From positions 1-64,000 of the forward strand of contig JAHBSO010000004.1 in the NCBI GenBank assembly GCA_019639075.1: a stretch of 64,000 bases of DNA, in the 5' to 3' direction. Positions within the stretch are counted from its first letter, which is position 1. The number at the start of each line of letters is the position of its first letter. Source of the stretch: Actinomycetota bacterium (lineage in GTDB: Bacteria; Actinomycetota; Acidimicrobiia; Acidimicrobiales; Iamiaceae). The position numbers were made by a program, and so were the translations under genes. Positions 55,601 to 63,751 of the stretch are shown in pieces. The notes beneath the pieces were generated by a model. That model was given only the letters and a program-made list of their open reading frames with translations. It was not told the DNA's origin and made no database searches.

Positions 55601-58592
55601 TGCCGGTAGGCCTCTGGGCGATCACCACCCGGGCGGTCCCGATCGCCTTGCCGCCCCGTCCGTCGGCCACCGTGAAGGCGAAGGCGTCCGTCCCCTGCGC
55701 GCCGGCATCGGCCTGGTACACGAACCCGTCGGCGACGAAGGTGACGGCCCCCCGCGTCGGCAGGCTCGACGCGTCGAGGCCGACCAGGTGCACCGGGTCG
55801 CCGTCGGGGTCGAGGTCGACCAGCGGCACCTTGACCGGCGCCGCAGCCCCCGCCTCGACCCGGACGACGACGTCGGGTGCGCGCGGATTGCGGTTCTTCG
55901 CATCCGGGCCGTCGACCTCGAGGCTGACCACCGCGTCGTCGTCGTTGCCGCGGGGATCTTCGACCCGGTACCGGACCACCATCGAGCCGCGGGTCGAGGC
56001 CGACGGGCGGATGCGGATCGCGTCGCGCTGGGCGAAGGCGATGCCCTGGCCGGGATCCTCGACCTCGACGGAGGTGATCCGGAGCTGCTCCCCCTCGGGA
56101 TCCCGGTCGTTGCGGAGAACCGGGACCGACGCCGTGCCCCCGGCGCGCACCTGGTCGGTGTCGTCAGCGGCGATGGGTCGCTGGTCGGGCGCGCCCTCGA
56201 AGAGCGGTGAGACCACCAGCACACCACTCGCGGGCCCGGAGCCGTTGGTGACCCGGTAGGGCACCCGCGTGGGCGCCTCGAGCGCCGCGGAGATCGTCAC
56301 CCGCACTACCCGCATCTCCAGCACCTCGACGGCCATGAGCGGCTCCTGGGCCGCAGACAGCGGGACGGTGACGCCGGTGATCGCGAGCAGGCCACCCGCT
56401 GGGTCGACGTCGTTGGCGAGGAGGTCGACGAGGACCGGCACATCGGGACGGGCGATGACGTCGTCGCGCACCGCGATCGGCGACAGCCCATGGCCGGGAT
56501 CCAGCACCGTCACCACGAACGTCGCCTTGGCCGTTGCATGGCCGTCCGTGACCACCGTCTCGAGCTCGAACCGGTCGCTCGTCACCGGCTCCTGGAAGGT
56601 GACCGTGCCGTCTTCGTCGAACGTGGCGTTCACCTTCTCCCTACCGACGACATCGACGAGCGTCAGCGGGTCGCCGTCGGGGTCGGAATCGTTGCGCAGC
56701 ACGTCCACCGACGAGACCTGACCCACGACCGCCGTGGCCCGGTCCGATTGCGGCTTCGGCTTCTGGTTCGACGATCCGGCGAGCACGTCGACGGTGAGCG
56801 TGCCCTCCGCAGTGGCGAGGTCACCCTCATCGTCGACCCGACCATCGGTCACCGTGTAGGTGACCACGACCTTCTCGACGGTGTCGCCCGACGGCACGTA
56901 CGTCACCCGTCCATCGGAGTCGTACTGCGGCGATGACGGGCTGCTCGGGTCCCCGACCGCGATCAGGGTGAGCGCGTCTCCGTCTGGGTCGGAGTCGTTG
57001 GCAAGGACGTCGACGGTCACCCCCTCGGCGGCATCGGCGCTCACGACGGCGAAGTCCGCGGCGGGCTCCGGTGGACCGTTGTGATCGCCCTGGGTGATCG
57101 TGACCACCAGGGCCCCGACGTCCTCCCGGTCGTCCTTCCCCACTGCGGTGTAGGTGACCTCGATCGGATCGACTCGATCCGCGTCCGGGGACACCTGCAG
57201 CGCGGCACCGTCCTCCACGACAGTGACCGCCGCACCGTCGGGGTGCTCCTCCTCCTCGGAGAGCGCGACGGTCAACACGTCGCAGGGATCGCTGATGTCG
57301 TTCTGGAGCACCTGCACGACCACCGGCACACCGGGCCGGGTCCCTGCCTCGTCGTCCTTCGCTATCGGGGCCGGCGCGTCGGGCTGGCACGAGGTGTCCT
57401 CCTCGCTCACCTCCTGGCGGCCGTCGTCCGATTCCTGCGTCTCGGGGGCGATGTCCCAGTCCTTGACGACCTCGGGCTCGCGAAGATCGACGAGGAGGCT
57501 GGCGCCCGTCTTCATGTTGTTCAGGAGGACCCGACCGTGGTTGACCCGGAACACCAGATCGCCGCTCCCCATCTCGGCGTCGATCTTCTGCGCCGGAAGG
57601 TCGTACCCATCGCTGACGCACCACTTGCCCCACGTCCCGGAGCCCGACCAGGCGCCGTACGCGCAACTGTCTCGGGCGGTCTCGATCCAGACCGGCGCGA
57701 CCGCGGTGTCCCCGTCGTCGTCCACCAAACGGGCCGGGCTGCCACCGTCGATGGGCACGTCCCACAACCCGGTGTCGGAGGCGACCAGCACCGCGTCCCT
57801 CGCCGGGCCGGGCTGCTGCAGCATGAGGTCCTCACCGACGTCACCCACGTCGATCGGCGACCGCCCCGGCACGATCAGCTCCGACTCGGTGGCATCGAGC
57901 AGGACCGGCACCGAACCGACCGCGGTCAACCACGACCCCTGCATCCCCTGCACCACTCGGCCCACGGCGCGTTCCACGGGCAGGGAACCGGGGGCGATCT
58001 GGACGATCTCGTCCGTGCCACCGCGGTGCACGAACGCGGTGCCGTCGACAGCGACCGCGAGGTCAAGCCCCTGTGGCTCCTCAGCGTCCTCGTCGGCCTC
58101 CACTGTGATGACTGGCGCCTGGTCCTCGTCCAGGCCCGCCAAGACCGACCCCGATGTGGTCCGCACCTCGCCCGACGCCCGATCGGCGACGACCGAGGTG
58201 ATCACCCCGCCGTCGGTGTCGGTCCCACCGAAGCCGACCAACGCGTCCTCGGCGATCTTCTGCTCCTCGTCGAACGTCGCGGTCGCGTCGACGATCGGAC
58301 GCAACGTCCCCCGGGCGTACGTCGCGACCACCGACCCCGCCTGCACGAGACCGAGCGACTCGCCCGGTTCGGCGTTCTCATCGCGGAGGACCGCCTCGAC
58401 CTTCCTGGTCTCGAGGTTGAGGCGACCGACCATCTGACTCGACGTCACCCACACCGAACCGTTGTCCAGCGACACTCGCGACTCCTCGAATCCGTCGCTA
58501 CGCACGACGGCCTGGACCAACGACGCCACCAGCGCGACAGCGAGCACCGCCGTCGCGACCATGTTCCGATTCGCCCGCAAACGCTCCCGCAC
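52695..58592 (-). CDS. Giant cell-surface protein with Ig/cadherin-like repeats and FnIII domains (copy 2)
   Basis: The protein (1965 residues) parallels copy 1. It has an N-terminal anchor (MVATAVLAVALVASLVQAVV), the conserved SDGFEESRVSLDNGSVWVT segment, nine cadherin/Ig-like repeats (for example LANDSDPDGDALTL and LRNDRDPEGEQLRI), then FnIII domains from about residue 1470. It ends without the cysteine-bearing module of copy 1. The GTG start has GGGAGG five bases upstream. The distal FnIII part (about 53000-53560) is visibly lower in GC, around half in a 60-base sample at 53041, which suggests imported or fast-changing tip sequence. A weak TGGAAG / TAAACA pair 17 bases apart lies upstream as a possible promoter. 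Confidence 0.9.
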   Translation of the reverse strand: MRERLRANRNMVATAVLAVALVASLVQAVVRSDGFEESRVSLDNGSVWVTSSQMVGRLNLETRKVEAVLRDENAEPGESLGLVQAGSVVATYARGTLRPIVDATATFDEEQKIAEDALVGFGGTDTDGGVITSVVADRASGEVRTTSGSVLAGLDEDQAPVITVEADEDAEEPQGLDLAVAVDGTAFVHRGGTDEIVQIAPGSLPVERAVGRVVQGMQGSWLTAVGSVPVLLDATESELIVPGRSPIDVGDVGEDLMLQQPGPARDAVLVASDTGLWDVPIDGGSPARLVDDDGDTAVAPVWIETARDSCAYGAWSGSGTWGKWCVSDGYDLPAQKIDAEMGSGDLVFRVNHGRVLLNNMKTGASLLVDLREPEVVKDWDIAPETQESDDGRQEVSEEDTSCQPDAPAPIAKDDEAGTRPGVPVVVQVLQNDISDPCDVLTVALSEEEEHPDGAAVTVVEDGAALQVSPDADRVDPIEVTYTAVGKDDREDVGALVVTITQGDHNGPPEPAADFAVVSADAAEGVTVDVLANDSDPDGDALTLIAVGDPSSPSSPQYDSDGRVTYVPSGDTVEKVVVTYTVTDGRVDDEGDLATAEGTLTVDVLAGSSNQKPKPQSDRATAVVGQVSSVDVLRNDSDPDGDPLTLVDVVGREKVNATFDEDGTVTFQEPVTSDRFELETVVTDGHATAKATFVVTVLDPGHGLSPIAVRDDVIARPDVPVLVDLLANDVDPAGGLLAITGVTVPLSAAQEPLMAVEVLEMRVVRVTISAALEAPTRVPYRVTNGSGPASGVLVVSPLFEGAPDQRPIAADDTDQVRAGGTASVPVLRNDRDPEGEQLRITSVEVEDPGQGIAFAQRDAIRIRPSASTRGSMVVRYRVEDPRGNDDDAVVSLEVDGPDAKNRNPRAPDVVVRVEAGAAAPVKVPLVDLDPDGDPVHLVGLDASSLPTRGAVTFVADGFVYQADAGAQGTDAFAFTVADGRGGKAIGTARVVIAQRPTGNRHPVAVPDRVTVRPGEERSIPVLANDTDPDGDEPWLVDDEVEGLRQPQRGRVELSSDGAEVVFRAPADVSERTSVSFSYGLTDGMDAVEGLVVVTIDPDPDPEPPVAVDDVEEPRAAGSSAFVDVLHNDSDPDGDKAELRVEVVDADGVTVLGDGRLRVDLDRSSRQFVYRITDPDGESAEALVTIPVVDEAMLIMPVKTFTIPAGGTEELDVATLTSRTVTLDRVYPATVSGVTVKSSGTRLMIDAGPKASRSAGFAYRVSSGSQQAIGQVRVVVVGDREKPKVSSPTIQMAAGGTRNLDLLRYVDDADSPPSEIEFGELSGANGDLRANVDGTRLELSAAESAARRTWTLGIPVSDGTFRETMTVTVQVLDEVLRPPLAVADHAETNQEQMVPIPVLINDQDRGRGSDRASLAIDDFDRQTTGVKGRMEQVGNVLEFTPAVDQFGIARARYTVVDADGQKARGSIEIEVKGRPGPPVIVSAEAGDGEVSLTWQPGREVQIDGYVVRDVDSRLPYRTRNTSLTIPDLTNGQGYRFQVATLNEVVPTPEVVLESEWSTPSAVLTPIALPSTMAAPTVEFRADDNKGGEGGVLHVSWDALSDEERIQDYVVKVNPAPVDGGRTDWTFPASRTSATWGTGSLPALTNGQEYSFTVRARRSTGDPGEWSNAGTGIPAGIPGPARNVTAFNNEATTDTLGVADVYWDRPASTNGAEVHYTVEYMYGYWSGIEFVSDKTEDDVPSPQRGRAHVEMDELSIYQVSTFRVRAINKAGPSRDWAYSGGIMMNPRPVLTSASILPFNESIEVFNVEGSGLFWLRNEVNVGSGWIPVPDITEGETMGLVNGRTYADVQVRVCNIWKDRQGDPDACSLPIQAVNGTTGSPSVTPFGPPVVVTPAVVDGSTVTWTWAAQRDTTTAIDESSLPPGATVVSSATGATVTFPASSGAEVTVVVTATGQGVHQSTPATAILGP

Positions 58593-58722
58593 CCGGTCCT
58601 CCCACCACGCAGCGCTCCCTAGTGTTTACTGGACGGCGATGTGGGCTTCCACCCCGAACGGCGCCTCCATTCCAAGGGACGTGCGTGCCCTTCGGGCGCC
58701 GCTGGGAGCCGGTGTCTGACCG

Positions 58723-60222
58723 ATGACCACGATCCGCTCCGCTCCACCCGACATCGACGGACTCACGTTCAACCACCCGGTCGGGGGCGGCGGGTTCGCC
58801 GACGTGTTCCTGTACGTCCAGCACAGCACCAAGCGGCTCGTGGCGGTCAAGGTGCTCCGGGCCGAACACCTGCAACAGTCGAACCTCGCCCAGTTCGAGG
58901 CCGAGGCCGACATCATGGCCAGGGTCTCGGCCCACCCCTACATCGTGACCGTTCTCGACGCCGGCGTCGCAGCCGACGGGCGCCCCTACATCGTCATGGA
59001 GTACTACCCCAGGCCCCACTTCGGTCAGCGGGCCCGGGGAGGCCGCCTCCGGGTGCCGGAGGTGCTCCGGGTGGGGATCCAGGTCGCCTCCGCGGTCGAG
59101 ACCGCGCACCGCTCTGGCATCCTGCACCGCGACATCAAGCCGGCGAACATCCTCACCTCCGACTACGACGATCCCGGCCTGACCGACTTCGGTCTCGCCA
59201 GCGTCCAGGACGGCGCCGGGATCACCGCCACCGGCGGTGTGTCTCAGGGCTTCGCCGCGCCGGAGATCCTCCTCGACGAGCAGGCGACCGGTTCCCGGGC
59301 CTCGGACGTCTACGGCCTCGGTGCGACGTTGTACGCAATGCTCGCCGGCCGGTCCCCGATCTGGCATCCGGGCGGCGACAACTCCCAGGGCGCACTCGTC
59401 CATCGGGCCGCCACCGGCCAGATCCCACCCACGGGCCGCGACGACGTCCCGCCGATGTTGGAGCACGTCCTGCGGATGTGCCTCGACCCCGACCCCTCAC
59501 GGCGCCCGGACGGCGCGGCATCGCTCGCGCGGCTCCTGCAGGACGTCGAGCAGGCGCTGACGCTTCCGCTGACCCGGCTGGCGCTCGTCGCCCCCGGTGA
59601 CGGGCAGGCAACCCGGCCCGATCGTCTCGACGAAGACAGGACCACGCGCCGAGCCCGTGTGGTCGACCTCGGTTACGGTGGCGGTGCCCCGCCGTCACCG
59701 AACGTCCACCCCACCCCACCGGACGATCTCCAACCGGCTCCCCCGTCCGTCGAAGCCGAATCCGCCATGTCCGATGCCCCGCGGACTCCACGGTGGTCGA
59801 TGTGGCTCGTCGTCGCGGCCGCCGCGATCGTCGCCCTCGCGGTGGCGCTGGTGGCGCTCAGAGGCACCGAGCCGTCGGACACGAACACGGCCACTACCAC
59901 CACGCTCCTCCGACCGTCGTCCGACGACCCCGTCCTTCCGTCCACGCCCAGTGCTCCGCTCGACCCCACGGCCGTCCGCAACGCCGACGGAACCGTCACG
60001 ATCTCGTGGCAGCCACCTGATGGCGCAGGGGAGGGATCCGACTACGAGTACGAAGTGTCCGACGCCGAGGGCGTCAGCTTGGAGCGGCACCTGTCCGCCA
60101 CCCGACTCCAGGTTCCGGCGTCGGCCAACGGCGCTGAACAGTGCTTCGAGATCACGGCGACGCTCGACGGCACCACGTCCCAGTCCTCGGCACGAGCCTG
60201 CACGCAGGACGGGTCCGACTGA
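58723..60222 (+). CDS. Receptor-type serine/threonine kinase with extracellular FnIII-like domain (copy 2)
   Basis: This 499-residue paralogue of the kinase at 45785 has near-identical catalytic motifs (VGGGGFADVF, VAVKVLRAEHL, ILHRDIKPANIL near residue 135, LTDFGLASV). The membrane span lies near residue 357-379 and the ectodomain of about 90 residues has FnIII-like strands (TVTISWQPPDG) and the same cysteine pair (QCFEI, RACTQ). The linker is shorter and lacks the VAP/VAS repeats. It is divergent from Ig/FnIII copy 2 and has no PP2C or FHA gene beside it, so it probably shares those of the first cluster. It converges on folK; the 89 bases between show no clear terminator. Confidence 0.92.
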   Translation: MTTIRSAPPDIDGLTFNHPVGGGGFADVFLYVQHSTKRLVAVKVLRAEHLQQSNLAQFEAEADIMARVSAHPYIVTVLDAGVAADGRPYIVMEYYPRPHFGQRARGGRLRVPEVLRVGIQVASAVETAHRSGILHRDIKPANILTSDYDDPGLTDFGLASVQDGAGITATGGVSQGFAAPEILLDEQATGSRASDVYGLGATLYAMLAGRSPIWHPGGDNSQGALVHRAATGQIPPTGRDDVPPMLEHVLRMCLDPDPSRRPDGAASLARLLQDVEQALTLPLTRLALVAPGDGQATRPDRLDEDRTTRRARVVDLGYGGGAPPSPNVHPTPPDDLQPAPPSVEAESAMSDAPRTPRWSMWLVVAAAAIVALAVALVALRGTEPSDTNTATTTTLLRPSSDDPVLPSTPSAPLDPTAVRNADGTVTISWQPPDGAGEGSDYEYEVSDAEGVSLERHLSATRLQVPASANGAEQCFEITATLDGTTSQSSARACTQDGSD

Positions 60223-60311
60223 ACCACGGGGTCGTCGGGGTCGAAGCGTGCATTCGTCGTGGGTCCGAGTCGTCGGGAAGTGTCACGGTTCGGCTCCGAC
60301 CCCGACCGTGC

Positions 60312-60782
60312 CTACAGCGGGTCGGCCGGGTCGACGTGGCCCTCGGCGTGGTCGAGGTCGTCGGGGTCGACGAGGTCGGGGGCGATGTCGGCCAACGGGC
60401 GGAGGACGAAGCGGCGGTCGCGCCAGCGCGGGTGGGGGATCTCGAGGTCGGGGTCGTCGACCTGCACGCCCTCGACGAGGAGGATGTCGACGTCGAGGGT
60501 GCGCGGGCCCCAGCGCTCGTCGCGGACCCGGCCGGCGCCCGACTCCAGCCGGTGGCACACCGCGAGCAGCTCGCGTGGCTCGAGGTCGGTCGCCAGCTCG
60601 ACGACCAGGTTGAGGTAGCGATCCTGCTCGGGACCGCCGACCGGATCGGTCTCGTACACCGGCGACACCTGCCGCACCATCGGCCCCAACGTGGCGATCG
60701 CGTCGCGGAGGTAGCCCCGCCGGTCACCCAGGTTGGATCCCATCCCGAGGAACGCCCGCCGGACCGGGCGGCCAGCGCTCAT
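60312..60782 (-). CDS. folK: 2-amino-4-hydroxy-6-hydroxymethyldihydropteridine diphosphokinase
   Basis: This 156-residue enzyme (HPPK) transfers diphosphate from ATP to the pterin alcohol in folate synthesis. Family motifs are FLGMGSNLGDRRGYLRDA, VYETDPVGGPEQDRYLNLV and RWGPRTLDVDILL. The ATG at 60782 overlaps the folB stop (ATGA). In mycobacteria a membrane protein and DUF2520-panC-panD follow folK, whereas here a 36-kb signalling and secretion region comes first. Confidence 0.95.
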   Translation of the reverse strand: MSAGRPVRRAFLGMGSNLGDRRGYLRDAIATLGPMVRQVSPVYETDPVGGPEQDRYLNLVVELATDLEPRELLAVCHRLESGAGRVRDERWGPRTLDVDILLVEGVQVDDPDLEIPHPRWRDRRFVLRPLADIAPDLVDPDDLDHAEGHVDPADPL

Positions 60783-61147
60783 CGCCGGCGCTCGATCCGC
60801 ACCCCTGCGGTCGACAGCTGGTGCGGGACCGGTGGCCGGAGCTTGCGGACGCCGACGACGACCCCGCTGATGCGGGCGTCGACGCCCAGCACGGCCTCGG
60901 CGACGGACGCGGCGAGGTGCTCCAGGAGCTGGGGCGACCCCGACGCGACGACGGCGGACACCACGTCGCACAGCGCGCCGTAGTCGATCGTGTCGTCCAG
61001 CGCGTCGGTGCGCCCGGACGGGGCGAGGTCGGCCTCGACGTCGAGGTCGAGCTCCAGCGGCTGCGCCCGCTCCCGCTCCTCGGGGAGCGCGCCGCAGATC
61101 CCGACGACGTGCAGTCCGCGGAGCTCGATGCGGTCGGGCGCGGCCAC
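60779..61147 (-). CDS. folB: Dihydroneopterin aldolase
   Basis: This 122-residue enzyme splits dihydroneopterin to 6-hydroxymethyl-dihydropterin and glycolaldehyde. It shows the usual RIELRGLHVVGICGALPEER start, the DTIDYGALCDVV segment with the conserved tyrosine, LLEHLAASVAEAVL and the V-x-V-x-K-L-R-P-P-V strand. It begins at GTG, 4 bases after the pseudophosphatase-like gene, and overlaps folK. Confidence 0.94.
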   Translation of the reverse strand: MAAPDRIELRGLHVVGICGALPEERERAQPLELDLDVEADLAPSGRTDALDDTIDYGALCDVVSAVVASGSPQLLEHLAASVAEAVLGVDARISGVVVGVRKLRPPVPHQLSTAGVRIERRR

Positions 61148-61151
61148 CCGA

Positions 61152-61670
61152 TCAGCCCTGGGCCGGCTTGGGGAGGTCGAGCGCGAGCGTGACCATCTCC
61201 CGACCGACCGGGCCGAGCTGGCGCTGGAGGAGGCGCTCGGTGAACGTGATCGCCTTCGGCCCGTTGGGGATCAGGTCGGCCCAGATCAGGTAGCCGGCGA
61301 TGATGCCGGAGATCCGGTCCCCCAGCTCCTCGCCGTGCACCAGCACCTTGTGGCGGGTGGCCAGCAACTGGCGGAGCTCGGGGTAGAGCGACAGCAGGTA
61401 GGCGGTGACGTCGTCGTGGTTGCCGAACGGTCGGTGCTGCCAGGTGACGCCCAGCTCGTCGTAGTTGTGGAGGTTGGCCGGCGACGGGATGATCGAGATC
61501 ACCGGCGAGAAGCCCTGCTCCCGCACCCAGATGATCTCCTCCTGGCGACGGACGCGCCGGTGGTTCGATCCGTACCCGCCGGGCCGCTCGCACACGGCGA
61601 ACGCGTCCTTCACCACCCAGCGGAAGTTCCGCGGCTCGATGCCCTGGGCCCACTTGCCCTTCACCGCCAC
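61152..61670 (-). CDS. Dual-specificity-phosphatase-like protein with catalytic Cys replaced
   Basis: This 172-residue protein looks like a small protein-tyrosine/dual-specificity phosphatase fold. The position of the H-C-x5-R active-site loop reads VHGEELGDRISG near residue 118, so the catalytic cysteine is a glycine while the histidine and arginine stay. This points to a phosphate-binding pseudoenzyme or a different activity. AAGGAG lies about nine bases before the GTG start; a longer frame upstream is shadow within folP. It sits between folP and folB (gaps of 40 and 4 bases), so it is part of the folate operon, though no folate step is known to need it. Confidence 0.6.
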   Translation of the reverse strand: MAVKGKWAQGIEPRNFRWVVKDAFAVCERPGGYGSNHRRVRRQEEIIWVREQGFSPVISIIPSPANLHNYDELGVTWQHRPFGNHDDVTAYLLSLYPELRQLLATRHKVLVHGEELGDRISGIIAGYLIWADLIPNGPKAITFTERLLQRQLGPVGREMVTLALDLPKPAQG

Positions 61671-61710
61671 GTCGTCGTCTCCTTGTCCGTGGTCCTGATC
61701 GTGTCGCCGT

Positions 61711-62490
61711 TCATGCCGCCACCGCCCGCAGCGCGGCCACCGTGGCGGCCACGTCGTGCACCCGCAGCATCGCCGCACCGTCGGCCGCGGCCCGCACCGC
61801 CGTGGCCACCGAGCCTTCGAGGCGGTCGTCGGTCGTTGCCGGCTCCGACCCGCCGTCGGCCGCACCGAGCAGCGCGCCGAGGAACGCCTTGCGGCTGGTG
61901 CCGACGACCACCGGGAAGCCGGTGGCGACGAGGCGGGGCACCGCGGCGAGCAGCGCCCAGTTGTGGGCCGCCGTCTTGCCGAAACCGATGCCCGGGTCGA
62001 TCCACACCTCGTCGACGCCGGCCTCTCGCGCCGCGGTGGCCCGGGTGACGAGGTGCGCGGTGACATCGTCGACCACGTCGTCGTAGCGGGGGTCGTCCTG
62101 CATCGTGCGGGGCTCGCCGAGCATGTGCATCGCCACCCAGCCGACGCCGAGCTCGGCGGCGACGGGGGCGAGCGACGCCGTGATGTCGTTGAGCAGCGTG
62201 GCGCCGGCGTCGACCGCGGCCCGGGCCACCCCCGGCTTGGCGGTGTCGATCGACACCCGTCCGTCGATGGCCAGGGCCTCGACCACGGGCAGCACCCGGG
62301 CCAGCTCGACCTCCTCGGCCACCGCCGCCGCGCCCGGCCGGCTGGACTCGCCGCCGACATCGACGATGTGAGCACCCTCGGCGAGGAGCCGTCGCCCGTG
62401 CTCGATCGCTGCGGAGGGTCGGTCGTGGAGCCCGCCGTCCGAGAAGGAGTCGGGCGTCACGTTCACGATGCCCATGACCAGGGGACGCAC
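61711..62490 (-). CDS. folP: Dihydropteroate synthase
   Basis: This protein of about 259 residues condenses p-aminobenzoate with the pterin diphosphate and is the target of sulfonamides. Signature segments are MGIVNVTPDSFSDGG, DVGGESSRPGA, WIDPGIGFGKTAAHN and the substrate-binding GTSRKAFLG. The GTG at 62490 matches the usual family N-terminus (R-P-L-V-M-G); a TTG at 62517 is an alternative. It follows folE after 57 bases. Confidence 0.95.
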   Translation of the reverse strand: MRPLVMGIVNVTPDSFSDGGLHDRPSAAIEHGRRLLAEGAHIVDVGGESSRPGAAAVAEEVELARVLPVVEALAIDGRVSIDTAKPGVARAAVDAGATLLNDITASLAPVAAELGVGWVAMHMLGEPRTMQDDPRYDDVVDDVTAHLVTRATAAREAGVDEVWIDPGIGFGKTAAHNWALLAAVPRLVATGFPVVVGTSRKAFLGALLGAADGGSEPATTDDRLEGSVATAVRAAADGAAMLRVHDVAATVAALRAVAA

Positions 62491-62547
62491 GGTCCTCCAG
62501 GGTACCGACACCGTCAAATCGAGACCCAGGAAGGGCTCAGGAAGGTC

Positions 62548-63159
62548 TCAGGACCGCCCGTTGACGAACCGCATGGCCTCCTGGCGGGTGGCCACGTTGG
62601 TGCGGAACAGCCCCCGCACGGCCGAGGTCACGGTGCTGGTCCCCGCCTTGCGGACGCCCCGCATCGCCATGCACAGGTGCTCGGCCTCGATGACCACCAT
62701 CACGCCCTTGGGTTCGAGGCTCTCCTCCAGCGCGTCGGCGATCTGGGAGGTCAACCGTTCCTGCACCTGGGGCCGGCGGGCGTACCCGTCGACCAGCCGC
62801 GCGAACTTCGACAGACCGGTGACCCGGCCGTCCTCGTTGGGGATGTAGGCGACGTGCGCCTTCCCGATGAACGGCGCCAGGTGGTGCTCGCACAGCGAGT
62901 AGAGCGGGATGTCGCGGACCATCACCATCTCGTCGTGGCCGACCTCGAACGACGTGAGCAGGTGGCGGGTCGGGTCCTCGTGGAGTCCGCCGCAGATCTC
63001 GGCGTACATGCGGGCCACCCGGGCCGGGGTGTCGAGGAGACCGTCGCGGTCGGGGTCCTCGCCGATGGCCGCGAGGATCTCGCGGACGGCCGCCTCGATG
63101 CGGGGTTGGTCGATGGCCTCCGGGACGGGCGCGTCCAGGTCGGCGTCGTCGTGCAGCAT
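62548..63159 (-). CDS. folE: GTP cyclohydrolase I
   Basis: This 203-residue enzyme makes dihydroneopterin triphosphate from GTP, the first step of folate synthesis. The zinc-site segment [20 protein letters not shown] and the C-terminal [16 protein letters not shown] segment identify the type IA zinc enzyme. The ATG overlaps the hpt stop by one base (TGATG). A longer frame upstream is shadow within hpt. The ftsH gene often found between hpt and folE in actinobacteria is absent here. Confidence 0.96.
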   Translation of the reverse strand: MLHDDADLDAPVPEAIDQPRIEAAVREILAAIGEDPDRDGLLDTPARVARMYAEICGGLHEDPTRHLLTSFEVGHDEMVMVRDIPLYSLCEHHLAPFIGKAHVAYIPNEDGRVTGLSKFARLVDGYARRPQVQERLTSQIADALEESLEPKGVMVVIEAEHLCMAMRGVRKAGTSTVTSAVRGLFRTNVATRQEAMRFVNGRS

Positions 63160-63722
63160 CAGGCGTCCGGGTCCTCGACGTAGCGGGCGATGAAGGGGAG
63201 GTTGCGGTAGCGCTCGGCGACGTCGAGGCCGTACCCCACGACGAACTCCGGCGGGATCGCGAACCCGACGTAGCGGAGGTCGAGATCGGTCTTCTGCAGG
63301 CCCTCCCGCACCAGCAGGGCGCACACCTCGACGCTGGCCGGGTTGCGGGCCAGCAGGTTCTTGCGCAGGTAGGCCAGGGTGAGGCCACTGTCGATGATGT
63401 CCTCGACGATGAGGACGTCGCGACCGGTGAGGTCGAGGTCGAGGTCCTTCACGATCCGGACCACGCCGCTCGACTTGGTGGCGTTGCCGTAGGAGGACAC
63501 GGCCATGAAGTCGAACTCGACCGGCAGGTCGATCGCCCGAGCGATGTCGGCCATGAAGACGAACGCGCCCTTGAGCACACCGACGAGCAGCGGGGCCCGC
63601 CCCTCGTAGTCCTGCGTGATCTGCGCGCCCAGCTCGGCGATCCTCGCCGCGACCTGCTCCGCGCTGACGATCACCTCGCCGAGGTGCGGGTCGTCGTGGA
63701 ACGGTCCGGAGCCGGAGGCCAT
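63159..63722 (-). CDS. hpt: Hypoxanthine phosphoribosyltransferase
   Basis: This 187-residue purine-salvage enzyme converts hypoxanthine or guanine with PRPP to the nucleotide. The PRPP-binding motif reads [14 protein letters not shown], and [18 protein letters not shown] and [19 protein letters not shown] are typical of the family. The ATG at 63722 follows the stop of the PIN-domain gene by 29 bases. It is translationally linked to folE. Confidence 0.95.
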   Translation of the reverse strand: MASGSGPFHDDPHLGEVIVSAEQVAARIAELGAQITQDYEGRAPLLVGVLKGAFVFMADIARAIDLPVEFDFMAVSSYGNATKSSGVVRIVKDLDLDLTGRDVLIVEDIIDSGLTLAYLRKNLLARNPASVEVCALLVREGLQKTDLDLRYVGFAIPPEFVVGYGLDVAERYRNLPFIARYVEDPDA

Positions 63723-63751
63723 GGCGGGCCATCCTTGCACCCTTCGATCGC

